A DNA stretch of 64,000 bases from Chryseobacterium daecheongense (GCF_003729955.1 NZ_RJTX01000001.1:806001-870000); one strand, 5' to 3'; positions 20,226-30,219 are shown, numbered from the stretch's first letter. Notes: generated by a model from the sequence alone, not told the origin. Numbers and translations: made by a program.

Positions 20226-22625
20226 ATGTCAAAAAAATTGATCTTTTTGATTGCGTTAGGTTTTATAAGCTATTCTAATGCACAAGATAAAGCTGAACAG
20301 GCTCTCCAAAACTTTGAACAAAAATATCCACAGGAAAAAATACATTTACTTTTTAATAAAAGTAGCTATGTAGCTGGAGAAAATCTTTGGTTTAAATCTT
20401 TTGTATTTGATGGATATAATCGTTCTACTATTTCAAGCAATTTATTTGTAGAATTATATGACCGCAATAAAACCCCAATAAGTAAAACTATATTTCCCCT
20501 TTACAATGGAGAAGGCAGCGGAAGTCTTAGTCTCCCTGAAACGCTGAAAGAAGATGTATATTATATCAGAGCTTACACTACATGGATGGCTAATTTCAAT
20601 GAAGATTTTCAACTGATACAGCCCATCGCGGTTTACAATCCATCTTCAAATGAAAAATTGGTTTCCGACACTACTTCGCCTTGGACGGCAACAGTTTTCC
20701 CTGAAAGCGGAACTTTTATAGACGGAATCAATACCAAATTTGCTGTTCGTTTACAATCCAACGGTATTACACCTTCTGATTGGAATGGCTATGTAATAGA
20801 TTCTGAGAATCCGGATGTAAAAATTGCCAGCTTCAAAGGCTTTGATCAGAATGTAGGAGCATTCAGTCTTACTCCTAAAAGTGGTAGAAGATATCAACTT
20901 ATTGTTCAGGATGATAAAGGAATTAAACAGAATATTGACTTACCTACTATTTCTGCTTCCGGCATCAATTTGCAAGTTAAAAGCAAAACAAATGCAATTA
21001 CCTATTCTATAAAATCAAAAAATTACCAACATTCATCTTATAAGGTTTTAGGGACTATTAATAATCAACTGGTTTATAAAGCGCAAATACATAATTTATC
21101 AAATGAAGCTGTTTATTCTATTCCTACTGATAAACTCGTGAATGGGATTTTACAACTGACCGTTTTTGATGATAAAGAACAAGTAGTTGCCAAAAGGCTT
21201 TGCTTTGTACAACCTGAATCATTAAAGATTAACAAGCCATCTGTTCAGTATACATCTCTAAATGATACCCCTCATGAAGCCAATACCTTTACTATTGCAA
21301 AAAATCCAAGCTATTCCAGTTATTCAGTAGTCGTTCTTGACGGTGAATCTCAGGATGCGGAAGAAGAAAGAAGTCTTTTAAGCACCTTATGGCTGACCGG
21401 AGATATTACTTCCAAAATATATACTCCGGCACAGTATTTTGCTAAAAATCATAATGCAGAAGCTCTGGATGCATTACTTATCTCTGAAAAATGGAAACGC
21501 TTTGACTGGAATACTCTTATTTCAGGCAGCTATCCCGCTATAAAATATACTCCTGAATCCTATTTATCTTATAAAGGAAAAATATCCGGACAGCCTAGCG
21601 GAAGCTCCGATTTGAATTTTATTTCTAAAACCGATCAGGATAGCGGAACAAAATTATACCAGGTATCTACTGACGCTTCGGGAAATTTCACCTTCAATAA
21701 TCTAATCTTTGAAGGAACCATGAAATTCTTTTATCAATTGAGCGGTAAACAAAAAACATCTCATCCGGTTAATGCATATGTCCAGCCATCTTATGCATTT
21801 ATTCCTTATAAAAGCAATCTTCCGGCAGGTGGTTTTCAATTGGTTGAACGCCCATCTAATGATCCTCTGCCAACAGAAGTGGCAAAAGCTGTAGAAACCA
21901 AGAACTTTCAGAAATCACTTAATGAAAAGACCAATACTATTGAAGAAATCATCCTGAAAGGACAAAGAAAAGATGATAAAAGAAAATTGAATCAACAATT
22001 GAGCAGCTCTTTATTCAGAAGTAACAATGAAGAGATTTTTGATTTCGTCAATGATAATAAAGCTTTAGTTGCCGGAAGTAATATTTTACAGTTCTTAGAA
22101 GGCAGAGTAGCCGGTTTTCGGCTGCAAATGCAGAATGGATCCTATGTTCCTATACTCAGAGGAGGTGTAACTCCTATATTCCTTAATGAAGTGAAAATTG
22201 ATCCCAGCCTGGTAACCAATATTTCAGTTGCGGATGTTGCCATGATCAAAGTAATCAAAGATTATTTTTCGGGAGCAGGTCCAGGCGGCGGCGTTCAAGC
22301 CATTGCAATTTATACACGTCAGGGCGGAGATATCAAATTGTCTGAAGAAGAATTAAAACTTTTACCCGGATTAAAATACATTACCTTAAACGGCTATGAT
22401 AAAGAAGCTGTTTTCAATAATGCAGTTTATGAGAATGTAAGTTTAAAGAATATTGCAAAAGATACCAGAACTACCCTTTACTGGAACCCTTATCTGGAAA
22501 CAAAAGCTAATGAACCTACAACAGTAAAGTTTTATAACAATGATGATACAAAAAGCCATACCCTACTTGTGATAGGATTTGATGAAAATGATACACCTTT
22601 ATATTATCACGAAACAAGACCTTAA
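20226..22625 (+). CDS. Secreted protein with MG2-like domain and TonB plug domain
   Basis: A 799-residue exported protein with signal peptide residues 1-19 (ALGFISYSNAQ). The N-terminal part (about 35-140: EKIHLLFNKSSYVAGENLWFKS, PETLKEDVYYIRAYTTWM) resembles the MG2 bait-type domain of the alpha-2-macroglobulin group found in Bacteroidetes envelope proteins. Several beta domains follow. Near residues 640-720 sits a TonB-dependent-receptor plug-like domain (ILQFLEGRVAGFRL, PILRGGVTPIFLNEVKID, YFSGAGPGGGVQAIAIYTRQ). No beta barrel follows, so it is not a transporter by itself. Function is unknown; a periplasmic carrier or assembly role is only a guess. Confidence 0.8.
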   Translation: MSKKLIFLIALGFISYSNAQDKAEQALQNFEQKYPQEKIHLLFNKSSYVAGENLWFKSFVFDGYNRSTISSNLFVELYDRNKTPISKTIFPLYNGEGSGSLSLPETLKEDVYYIRAYTTWMANFNEDFQLIQPIAVYNPSSNEKLVSDTTSPWTATVFPESGTFIDGINTKFAVRLQSNGITPSDWNGYVIDSENPDVKIASFKGFDQNVGAFSLTPKSGRRYQLIVQDDKGIKQNIDLPTISASGINLQVKSKTNAITYSIKSKNYQHSSYKVLGTINNQLVYKAQIHNLSNEAVYSIPTDKLVNGILQLTVFDDKEQVVAKRLCFVQPESLKINKPSVQYTSLNDTPHEANTFTIAKNPSYSSYSVVVLDGESQDAEEERSLLSTLWLTGDITSKIYTPAQYFAKNHNAEALDALLISEKWKRFDWNTLISGSYPAIKYTPESYLSYKGKISGQPSGSSDLNFISKTDQDSGTKLYQVSTDASGNFTFNNLIFEGTMKFFYQLSGKQKTSHPVNAYVQPSYAFIPYKSNLPAGGFQLVERPSNDPLPTEVAKAVETKNFQKSLNEKTNTIEEIILKGQRKDDKRKLNQQLSSSLFRSNNEEIFDFVNDNKALVAGSNILQFLEGRVAGFRLQMQNGSYVPILRGGVTPIFLNEVKIDPSLVTNISVADVAMIKVIKDYFSGAGPGGGVQAIAIYTRQGGDIKLSEEELKLLPGLKYITLNGYDKEAVFNNAVYENVSLKNIAKDTRTTLYWNPYLETKANEPTTVKFYNNDDTKSHTLLVIGFDENDTPLYYHETRP

Positions 22626-22650
22626 AGATCATTTTTAACTTGGATACATA

Positions 22651-22679
22651 AAAAAGCCACCTTTTTGAGGTGGCTTTTT
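22651..22679. terminator. Bidirectional terminator
   Basis: Perfect 12-bp stem (AAAAAGCCACCT / AGGTGGCTTTTT) between the convergent genes ending at 22625 (+) and 22699 (-). Confidence 0.88.
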
Positions 22680-22698
22680 ATTTTATTATTAAGGCAAA

Positions 22699-23376
22699 TT
22701 ATTTTTTAGCTTTAACATCTACAGCAATTTCGATATCTTTGCTGATCATCCATTCTGCAGGATCTGCTTCATCAGTACCGAATTTGATTCCCCAATCTGC
22801 TCTGTTTACAGTAAACTTAGCCTGGATAGAAGCTGAGTTATCCACAACATCTACTTTTGCAGGGAAAGTTACATTAACAGTTTTTCCTGATAAAGTAAGA
22901 TTTCCGCTTACGGTTTTATTAGCTCCGGCAACAGCATCTTTAGGTGCTTCTTTTAAATCTGCAACACTTGTAATTTTGAAATCTGAAGTAGGATTTTTTG
23001 CCACATCAAAGAAATCAGGGTTCTTCAAGTGAGCTTCCAGATCCGCAGGTTTTTTATCTTTTTCCGTTACTGAAGCCGGATCTACTTTAATAGAGCTCAT
23101 ATCAATAATAAAGTTACCCGCCGTAAGCTGTCCGCCTTCCACATTTAATTCACCGGATTTTACACTGATTGTTCCCCAACGCGGAGCAAAGCCTCCTTTA
23201 TGGAATGCTTTCCAGTTCACTACAGAAGTTGCTACATCCACAGGTAAAACTTCACCTGTACCTTCCGCCACTTTTTGTTCAGTAGTGGTAGCCGCTGTTT
23301 CTGCTGCCTTGTCTTTGTTACATGATGCTGCTAATAATCCTACAGCTACTAATGCAATAACACTAAGTTTTTTCAT
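22699..23376 (-). CDS. YceI-family lipoprotein
   Basis: A 225-residue lipoprotein (lipobox LLAASC, C19) with a YceI domain from about residue 45 to the end, a lipocalin-like beta barrel that binds isoprenoid-type lipids in characterised members. The typical features SVVNWKAFH, FAPRWGTISVKSGELNVEGG, AHLKNPDFFDVAKNPTSDFKI and FTVNRADWGIKFG are all present. An Ala/Thr-rich linker separates anchor and domain. Single-gene unit. Ligand unknown. Confidence 0.9.
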   Translation of the reverse strand: MKKLSVIALVAVGLLAASCNKDKAAETAATTTEQKVAEGTGEVLPVDVATSVVNWKAFHKGGFAPRWGTISVKSGELNVEGGQLTAGNFIIDMSSIKVDPASVTEKDKKPADLEAHLKNPDFFDVAKNPTSDFKITSVADLKEAPKDAVAGANKTVSGNLTLSGKTVNVTFPAKVDVVDNSASIQAKFTVNRADWGIKFGTDEADPAEWMISKDIEIAVDVKAKK

Positions 23377-23533
23377 ATTATTCTTGTTAAAAAGTTATGC
23401 TTATAATTTTATAACGTCAAAAATAGAAAAATCAAATATTTCATCGTCTTATCATATATCAAGAAATGAAAATAAATCCTACTATTTATATTCGATATTA
23501 AAATCCCTATTTTAGCCCATTCAAATTTATTCA

Positions 23534-25657
23534 ATGAACACGATTCAATTCATCCAGAAAACACTGAACATTTCCGAAAAAAGCATCAATAATACACTTC
23601 AACTCTTATCTGAAGACTGCACTGTTCCTTTTATAGCACGTTATAGAAAGGACATGACCGGAAATCTGGATGAAACACAGATAGAACAGATCTCAAAGCT
23701 TAATAAACAGTTTGAGGAAATCATCAAAAGAAAAGAAACCATTTTAAAATCTGTTGAAGAACAAAATGCTTTAACTCCTGAATTTAAACAAAGAATAGAG
23801 GAAAGCTTTGACCTTCAAGAGCTTGAAGATCTATACTTACCTTTCAAAAAACGTAAGAAAACCAAAGCAGATACCGCCAAAGAAAAAGGATTGGAACCTT
23901 TAGCTAAAATCATCATGAGCCAGAAAAACAACGATGTCATGTTTTTGGCCTCAAAGTATTTGAATAATGAGGTCTCTTCTAAAGAAGAAGCCCTACAGGG
24001 AGCAAGAGATATTATGGCGGAATGGATCAATGAAAACATGTATGTTCGTAAGAATCTCCGTCGTTTGTTTCAACGAAAAGCCGTGATCTCTTCTAAAGTG
24101 GTAAAAGCTAAAAAAGAGGAAGAAGGTGCTCAAAAGTTTTCCCAATATTTTGAATGGGAAGAAAATCTGAACAGAACTCCATCTCACAGACTTCTTGCCA
24201 TGTTGAGAGCTGAAACTGAAGGTTTTGTTAAAACTAATGTAGGCATTGACAAAGAAGAAGCCATTGAATTTATAGAAAGTGCGATCATCAAATCTAATAA
24301 TGAAAGTGCTGAGCAAATTTCACTAGCAATAAAAGACAGCTACAAAAGATTACTGGAACCTGCTATTTCCAATGAAGCATTACAGGAAGCCAAAGAAAAA
24401 GCCGACAAAAAAGCTATTGAGATATTTTCCGAAAACTTAAGCCAGCTTTTATTAGCTCCGCCATTAGGAGAAAAAAGGATCCTGGCTATTGATCCGGGAT
24501 ACAAAAGCGGCTGTAAAGTAGTTTGTCTGGATGAAAAAGGAGATTTACTCCATAATGAAACCATTTATCCTCATGCTCCCCAAAATGAAACAGGAATGGC
24601 AATGAAAAAAATCCGTTCTATGGTGAATGCTTACAATATCGAAGCCATCTCTATTGGGAATGGAACAGCAAGCCGGGAAACAGAATTTTTCATTAAAAAA
24701 ATTGCTTTTGATAAGCCCATTCAGGTTTTTGTGGTTTCAGAAGCAGGTGCATCGGTTTATTCTGCAAGTAAAATTGCCAGAGAGGAATTTCCCAATTATG
24801 ATGTTACCGTTCGCGGATCTGTATCAATTGGAAGAAGGCTTTCGGATCCACTGGCAGAATTAGTGAAAATTGATCCCAAATCTATTGGTGTCGGACAATA
24901 TCAGCACGATGTGGACCAGACTCAATTGAAAAATGAACTTGATTCCACTGTGATGAAATGCGTTAACTCAGTTGGAGTTAACATCAATACAGCCAGCAAG
25001 TCATTATTAAGTTACGTTTCCGGAATTGGGGAGAAAACGGCGGAGAATATTGTGAATTACCGCATGGAAAATGGTCCCTTTGAAGACAGGAAACAATTGA
25101 AGAAAGTTCCGAGATTGGGTGAAAAGGCTTTTCAACAGGCCGCGGCATTCGTAAGAATCATTAATGCCAAAAATCCATTAGATAATTCAGCAGTTCACCC
25201 TGAAGCGTACGGAATTGTTGAAAAAATGGCCAAAGACCTGGGAATGAAAACCCATGAGTTAATTGCTAACAAAGAAAAGATTTCCCAGATACAAGCCGAC
25301 AAATATATCACCGGCGATATCGGTATTTTGGGAATTAAAGATATTTTAAAAGAGCTTGAAAAACCTGGATTAGACCCCAGAAAGGCTGCGAAAATATTTG
25401 AATTTGACCCTAATGTAAAGTCTATTAAAGACCTGAAAATCGGAATGGTCTTACCGGGAATCGTTAATAATATTACGGCTTTCGGGTGTTTTGTGGATTT
25501 AGGAATTAAAGAAAGCGGACTGGTTCATATTTCCCAATTGAAAGACGGCTTTGTCTCTGATGCAAATGAGGTGGTAAAACTTCATCAACATGTTCAGGTA
25601 AAAGTAACGGAAGTGGATGAAGTGAGAAAAAGAGTTCAGCTGAGTATGATTATATAA
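23534..25657 (+). CDS. tex: Tex-family transcription/RNA-binding protein
   Basis: A 707-residue Tex protein. In order: an N-terminal helical region with PFIARYRKDMTGNLDE (about 35-50), a YqgF-type RNase-H-like domain beginning RILAIDPGYKSGCKVVCLD (about 318), a helix-hairpin-helix pair with INTASKSLLSYVSGIGEKTAENIV (about 487-510), and a C-terminal S1 RNA-binding domain (about 635-705: GMVLPGIVNNITAFGCFVDL). It binds nucleic acids and affects transcription in relatives. Complete in length, alone in its transcription unit, followed by a hairpin and the convergent histone-like gene. Confidence 0.94.
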   Translation: MNTIQFIQKTLNISEKSINNTLQLLSEDCTVPFIARYRKDMTGNLDETQIEQISKLNKQFEEIIKRKETILKSVEEQNALTPEFKQRIEESFDLQELEDLYLPFKKRKKTKADTAKEKGLEPLAKIIMSQKNNDVMFLASKYLNNEVSSKEEALQGARDIMAEWINENMYVRKNLRRLFQRKAVISSKVVKAKKEEEGAQKFSQYFEWEENLNRTPSHRLLAMLRAETEGFVKTNVGIDKEEAIEFIESAIIKSNNESAEQISLAIKDSYKRLLEPAISNEALQEAKEKADKKAIEIFSENLSQLLLAPPLGEKRILAIDPGYKSGCKVVCLDEKGDLLHNETIYPHAPQNETGMAMKKIRSMVNAYNIEAISIGNGTASRETEFFIKKIAFDKPIQVFVVSEAGASVYSASKIAREEFPNYDVTVRGSVSIGRRLSDPLAELVKIDPKSIGVGQYQHDVDQTQLKNELDSTVMKCVNSVGVNINTASKSLLSYVSGIGEKTAENIVNYRMENGPFEDRKQLKKVPRLGEKAFQQAAAFVRIINAKNPLDNSAVHPEAYGIVEKMAKDLGMKTHELIANKEKISQIQADKYITGDIGILGIKDILKELEKPGLDPRKAAKIFEFDPNVKSIKDLKIGMVLPGIVNNITAFGCFVDLGIKESGLVHISQLKDGFVSDANEVVKLHQHVQVKVTEVDEVRKRVQLSMII

Positions 25658-25665
25658 AAAACAAC

Positions 25666-25683
25666 CCCTGTCTTTCGACAGGG
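25666..25683. terminator. Short hairpin between convergent genes
   Basis: Stem CCCTGTC / GACAGGG with loop TTTC, between the tex stop codon (25657) and the histone-like stop codon (25692). The T runs are weak on both sides. Confidence 0.55.
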
Positions 25684-25691
25684 ATTACTTA

Positions 25692-25868
25692 TTATTTTTT
25701 AGCCTCCTCAACAGAAACTTTTCTGAATTCTTTGAACAATTTGCTTAGTTCCAAAGCTGATTTACGAGCTCTTGTTCCAGCTGCTTTGTTTCCTTTTTCT
25801 GCTTGTTGGTTGGCTTCAGTAGCGAAAGCTTCAAATTCCGCGTTGATTTTTTCGATTAGTTCTTTCAT
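25692..25868 (-). CDS. Small histone H1-like (Hc1-type) protein
   Basis: A 58-residue open frame, too short for many length cut-offs. It starts at the ATG at 25866-25868 and ends in TAA. The peptide begins MKELIEKINAEFEAFATEAN, contains GNKAAGTRARKSALELSKLF and ends RKVSVEEAKK. This is the pattern of the short histone H1-like proteins found throughout Flavobacteriia: an amphipathic helix plus a basic Ala/Lys/Arg-rich segment. It is expected to bind DNA as a nucleoid protein. The frame, codon use and conserved-looking ends make it a confident gene. It is convergent with tex. Confidence 0.85.
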   Translation of the reverse strand: MKELIEKINAEFEAFATEANQQAEKGNKAAGTRARKSALELSKLFKEFRKVSVEEAKK

Positions 25869-25966
25869 TGAGTTAAAATTTAGGCTGCAAATATAGCTTT
25901 TATGGGCATTCCAGCCTAATTGGGAAAGAAAATTTTGAAAAATTTCATATTGACGCTTTTTATCGA

Positions 25967-27619
25967 CTAAGGTTGTTCGCCGGGAGAGTTTTGAATTGTT
26001 TTATAATTATCTCGCAAACGTCTTAATTTTGTAAAGCCGTTCAAAAATCTGAGATCTGTATATTTGGCTTTCAAAATAATATTATTTTCAATTTCAAATG
26101 TTTCTTGATTTGCATCGTTTTCAGGGTGGTTAGGATTAGGAACAGAATTCCCTTCTATAAAAATCCCCCATCTCATTACCTCAATAGTATTACCCCTTAT
26201 TTTATTGTGCTTTACAGCAATTTCATAATTTTCGGTTTGTCTAATCGTAATTCCTGTTAAAAAGTCTTCTCCACCGGCATTTTTAACTCCGGGATTATCG
26301 ATAGTATTCGAATTAACATTTAAAAAATCATTGTTTGACTCAATCATAATGCCACTTTCCTGTGTAGTATGGATATTATTATGGCAAATATCTACTCCTT
26401 TGTTGAAAGCAATATAAATTCCTGAATACATACTATCATTCACCATATTATTAGCAACTACTCCACCATCGATAAATCTTACGTTAATACCATGTTGTCC
26501 GGCATTTTTAACTATATTTCCTGAGATAACCACATTTTTTGCAAAAATAGTAGGCATATAAATAATTTCAAGAGTAATAGGATCTACTTGTAAAGAAGTA
26601 TTATTAACAAGAATTCCGTCTCCTCCTTCATCAGTATCACTGATTACATTATTTGATATTACGACATTATTGCAGATATAGTTAAGATTAGCATCATTAT
26701 TCTGAAGTTTAATACCAATCTTTTTGGTATTTTTTATTCTATTCCCTAAGACAGTGAGATTGGATAAACCTGCGTCCAAATACATCCCATGCTCAAGGAT
26801 TGTATTCTCAATATCATTATCTGAAATGGATATAAATTCTGAGTTTTCTGCAATAATAATTCCTTGAGAAGTGTTTTTGAAACTGTTTTTAAGAATGGAA
26901 ATATTTTTCCCTCCTACTGTAATCCCTGTATTATCTTTTTTTCCAAACGGGTATTCAGGACTAACTTCTGCCCATACAACATCAAAGGAGTTTTCCACTC
27001 TATTGAAGTTAAAGCTTAGATGATTAACATCCCTTAACCCTGAAACACCTGAATAAGTAAAGTCTTTGAAAATATTGTTTTCAATAATAAGATTCTGAGC
27101 ACCATAACATAAAATTCCTACCGCTTTTGAACTTGAACTCGGTTGGTAATCTGTACCAAGCCCTTCTAGGCTAAATCCGATAATAGAAATATTGCTTTTG
27201 TTTTCACAATTAAAAATTTCTTTTACAAATCCTGATTGCTTAATACTACATCCCTTAGAAAATAGTTTTTGGTTGCTTTGAATAGGCAACGAATCATTAA
27301 TGACAATTGAAATCTCATCAAAAAAGGTATCATATCCGAGCGCTACAGCTTTCTGTATCCTTGTTGTGGTTTCTGTATAATCTGATAAGGTATTACCAAT
27401 TCCCCACCATAATATATTAACATAGCCAGTCCACTCTCTTTTATAAAAGTCTGTTCCCTTTTTTCTGTAAATGGCGCCGTCACCGTCTCCAGTTGTCGGA
27501 ACTCCAACAGTAGTCTTTTTATAGATTACATGCTCACCAGTATAGCTGTCAACTAGCTCTACTACATTATCATTGGGGTAAGTATTCCCAGGAGCGAAGA
27601 AATCTTCTGTGTAAATCAT
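25967..27619 (-). CDS. Right-handed parallel beta-helix protein
   Basis: A 550-residue protein without a signal peptide. The N-terminal ~75 residues contain VELVDSYTGEHVIYKKTTVG, matching the leader domain of the beta-helix protein at 18567. From about 150 to 520 it shows repeated short N-rich strand-turn units of the NosD/pectate-lyase type (IIENNIFKDFTYSGVSGL, ISDNDIENTILEHGMYLD, VVISGNIVKNAGQHGINV, IEVMRWGIFIEGNS). The fold fits a polysaccharide-binding or cleaving spike. Substrate unknown. It shares an identical 19-base promoter element with the gene at 18567, so both are probably switched on together. Confidence 0.75.
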   Translation of the reverse strand: MIYTEDFFAPGNTYPNDNVVELVDSYTGEHVIYKKTTVGVPTTGDGDGAIYRKKGTDFYKREWTGYVNILWWGIGNTLSDYTETTTRIQKAVALGYDTFFDEISIVINDSLPIQSNQKLFSKGCSIKQSGFVKEIFNCENKSNISIIGFSLEGLGTDYQPSSSSKAVGILCYGAQNLIIENNIFKDFTYSGVSGLRDVNHLSFNFNRVENSFDVVWAEVSPEYPFGKKDNTGITVGGKNISILKNSFKNTSQGIIIAENSEFISISDNDIENTILEHGMYLDAGLSNLTVLGNRIKNTKKIGIKLQNNDANLNYICNNVVISNNVISDTDEGGDGILVNNTSLQVDPITLEIIYMPTIFAKNVVISGNIVKNAGQHGINVRFIDGGVVANNMVNDSMYSGIYIAFNKGVDICHNNIHTTQESGIMIESNNDFLNVNSNTIDNPGVKNAGGEDFLTGITIRQTENYEIAVKHNKIRGNTIEVMRWGIFIEGNSVPNPNHPENDANQETFEIENNIILKAKYTDLRFLNGFTKLRRLRDNYKTIQNSPGEQP

Positions 27620-27677
27620 AATTTTTTGTTTTAAGATTAATGGTTAGAACTCTCACAAGAATTCATTAATTATAAAA

Positions 27678-27715
27678 CAAAAATAATGAAGGCTAACGCC
27701 AGAACTTGACGTATT
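27678..27715 (-). promoter_or_regulatory. Promoter with shared 19-base element (minus strand)
   Basis: On the minus strand, AATACGTCAAGTTCTGGCG (27715-27697), 11 bases, then TATTTTTG (27685-27678), a TAnnTTTG box. Same sequence and spacing as at 18470-18507. Drives the beta-helix gene starting at 27619. Confidence 0.75.
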
Positions 27716-27733
27716 TTTTACAGTTTAATATGC

Positions 27734-28537
27734 TTACACCACCTTCGCTTTACGCGTTATTTTTTCCAGTATTGAAGGGAAAAATCTTTTGAGATATACA
27801 CCCAACACTTCTTTACCTCCTATTGCTGCCTGAGATTTTTTTCTGACTATCACAGTAAGCATTTTCTTGGCAAAAACTTCAACAGGCAATCCATTAGCTG
27901 TGGCATCATCCATTGAGTTCTGGGGTGTGCCGGTACCGGTAACGGCGTTCATGGAAATATTGGTTTGCACAAATCCGGGACAAATAATAGTGATAATGAT
28001 ATTTTCTTTGTAAAGTTCCGCTCTCAAAGAATCGAAAAAACCATGCAGAGCATGTTTTGCCGCAGCATAACCACTTCGCATAGGAGCTCCGAAGATTCCC
28101 ATAAGACTGGACACAACAGCGATTTGCCCACCTCCGTTTTTAATCATGTGAGGAAGAATGGCTTTAGTAAGTGCCACAGTTCCAATATAATCAACCTCCA
28201 TCAAACGTTTATCCACCTCAATATCGGTTTCTATTGCCAGAGATCGCTGGGACAGACCTGCGTTGTTAATAAGGATATCAACCTTTCCAAATGCTTTGAT
28301 GGCCTTTGAGGCTACGGCCGGTGCATTCTTATAGTCTTCAAGATCTAAAGGTACGATGGCATAGGAATTTTTATCCAGTCCTGCTTTTTGAGCTACCGAT
28401 TCCAGTTCTTGTTCACGTCTTGAAGAAAGAATGACTTTTGCTTTGGTTTTTGAAGCTAGTTCTTTGATGATAGCTTCTCCAATACCTGATGACGCACCGG
28501 TGATCCACACTACTTTATGATCGAAATACGTATTCAT
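27734..28537 (-). CDS. SDR-family oxidoreductase (DHRS7-like)
   Basis: A 267-residue short-chain dehydrogenase: cofactor loop WITGASSGIGEAII, structural NNAG, catalytic serine in VVSSLMGIFG and YAAAKHA for Tyr and Lys. The C-terminal positively charged tail (LKRFFPSILEKITRKAKVV) and the GVYLKRF segment resemble the DHRS7/membrane-associated branch. It lies 23 bases downstream of the flavin dehydrogenase gene on the same strand, so the two are most likely one operon acting on related lipid or steroid-like substrates; this is inference. Confidence 0.87.
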   Translation of the reverse strand: MNTYFDHKVVWITGASSGIGEAIIKELASKTKAKVILSSRREQELESVAQKAGLDKNSYAIVPLDLEDYKNAPAVASKAIKAFGKVDILINNAGLSQRSLAIETDIEVDKRLMEVDYIGTVALTKAILPHMIKNGGGQIAVVSSLMGIFGAPMRSGYAAAKHALHGFFDSLRAELYKENIIITIICPGFVQTNISMNAVTGTGTPQNSMDDATANGLPVEVFAKKMLTVIVRKKSQAAIGGKEVLGVYLKRFFPSILEKITRKAKVV

Positions 28538-28560
28538 GATTCAAAAAATTTACTAATAAT

Positions 28561-30219
28561 TTAAAGGCTCCCAATATGTTTTCCTACTTTCATTCCTGAA
28601 AATATACAGCCTCCAAGAAATGTACCTTCCAACGCCCGGTAGCCATGCATTCCGCCACCGCCAAACCCTGTGACTTCTCCCGCTGCATAAAGTCCTTTGA
28701 GGATATTGCCGTCTTCTTGCAAAACCTGCCCATTAAGATTGGTTTCAATCCCGCCTAATGTTTTTCGGGTAAGAATATTAAGCCGTACTGCAATGAGCGG
28801 TCCGTTTTCCGGGTCTAATATTTTATGTGGTTTTGCTACCCGTCCCAGCTTGTCTCCTAAATAGGATCTTGTACTTCTGAGATAGTTAATTTGAGTATCT
28901 TTTGAAAATTTGTTATCCAGTTCCCTGTCTCTTGCCTCAATCAATGCTTTCACTTCATTGTAATCCAGCAGATGATCTCCCGAAAGCTGATTCATCTTCT
29001 GAACCAGTTCCTCTAAATGATCTGAAACTATAAAGTCTTTCCCATGTTCTTTAAAAGCTTCTACCGGGCCCGGTGCTTTCTTCCCAAAGATCCGTTTCAG
29101 GAAAAGTATATAATCTTTATTGGTGATATCAGGATTTTGTTCCGAGCCTGAAAGGGCAAATTCTTTTTTAATAATCTTTTGGGTGAGGATGAACCATGAA
29201 TAATCATATCCTGTATCCTGAATATATTTTAAAGTCCCTAATGTATCAAACCCCGGATACAAAGGTGCAGGTAACCGGTTTCCTAATGCATCAAGCCATA
29301 TTGAAGATGGTCCGGGCAAAATTCTGATGCCATGATTGGGCCATATCGGATCCCAGTTCTGTAGACCTTCTGTGTAATGCCACATTCGGTCACGATTAAT
29401 GATATGGGCTCCGGAACTTTCAGCAATCCCGATCATCTTACCGTCTACATACGCAGGAACTCCACACACTATATTTTTGGGTGGTGAACCCAACCTTTGC
29501 GGCCAATTTTTACGGACCAAGTCATGATTTGCCCCTATTCCCCCGGTTGCTATGACTATTTGATCTGCTTTATATTCAAACTGATCAATAACATTTCTGT
29601 TGGTTACTACTCCTCTATCTTTATCATCATCTTCCAGGATATCCCCTTGAATTCCAACAATAGTATCATTTTCCCGGATCAGGCCTGTCACTCTATGTCT
29701 GAATTTCATCTGAAGCAGACCTTTTTCCTTGGCCTCATAAGCTTTTTGTACGAAAGGTTTAATAACTCCTGTCCCGGTACCCCAGCTTACGTGAAATCTT
29801 GGAACAGAATTACCATGTCCACTTGCATTTCCGTCTCCCCGTTCTGCCCAGCCCACCATAAACATGAGTTTTATACCCATTTTGGAAATATATTCATATT
29901 TCTCCCCTGCTGCGAATTTCAAATAGGCTTCTGCCCATTTCCGGGGCCAATAGTCTTCTTTCCTGTCAAATCCAGCTGTTCCCATCCAATCCTGCAAAGC
30001 CAGTTCATAGGAATCTTTAATTCCCATTCTTCGTTGTTGGGGAGAATTGATGAGAAATAAACCTCCGAATGACCAAAAAGCCTGTCCCCCAATATTTTGT
30101 TCGGTTTCCTGATCTACCAACATTACTTTTTTTCCAGCATTTGTTATTTCCATTGCCGCAACCAATCCTGCCAAGCCGGAACCGATAATGATTGCATCGG
30201 GTTTAAATTCTTTTTCCAT
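28561..30219 (-). CDS. FAD-binding dehydrogenase (fumarate reductase/KstD-like)
   Basis: A 552-residue flavoprotein. The N-terminal dinucleotide fold is IIGSGLAGLVAAMEITNAGKK with the E-x-x-x-x-G-G segment NIGGQAFWSFGG. Family signatures near the end are ILTRKTLGGIETNLNGQVL and the GLYAAGEVTGFGGGGMHGYRALEGT motif that closes around the FAD. This group (3-ketosteroid dehydrogenase-like, no signal peptide) oxidises or reduces carbon-carbon bonds of hydrophobic substrates; the actual substrate cannot be told. Length typical. Probable operon with the SDR gene downstream (23-base gap). Confidence 0.87.
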   Translation of the reverse strand: MEKEFKPDAIIIGSGLAGLVAAMEITNAGKKVMLVDQETEQNIGGQAFWSFGGLFLINSPQQRRMGIKDSYELALQDWMGTAGFDRKEDYWPRKWAEAYLKFAAGEKYEYISKMGIKLMFMVGWAERGDGNASGHGNSVPRFHVSWGTGTGVIKPFVQKAYEAKEKGLLQMKFRHRVTGLIRENDTIVGIQGDILEDDDKDRGVVTNRNVIDQFEYKADQIVIATGGIGANHDLVRKNWPQRLGSPPKNIVCGVPAYVDGKMIGIAESSGAHIINRDRMWHYTEGLQNWDPIWPNHGIRILPGPSSIWLDALGNRLPAPLYPGFDTLGTLKYIQDTGYDYSWFILTQKIIKKEFALSGSEQNPDITNKDYILFLKRIFGKKAPGPVEAFKEHGKDFIVSDHLEELVQKMNQLSGDHLLDYNEVKALIEARDRELDNKFSKDTQINYLRSTRSYLGDKLGRVAKPHKILDPENGPLIAVRLNILTRKTLGGIETNLNGQVLQEDGNILKGLYAAGEVTGFGGGGMHGYRALEGTFLGGCIFSGMKVGKHIGSL

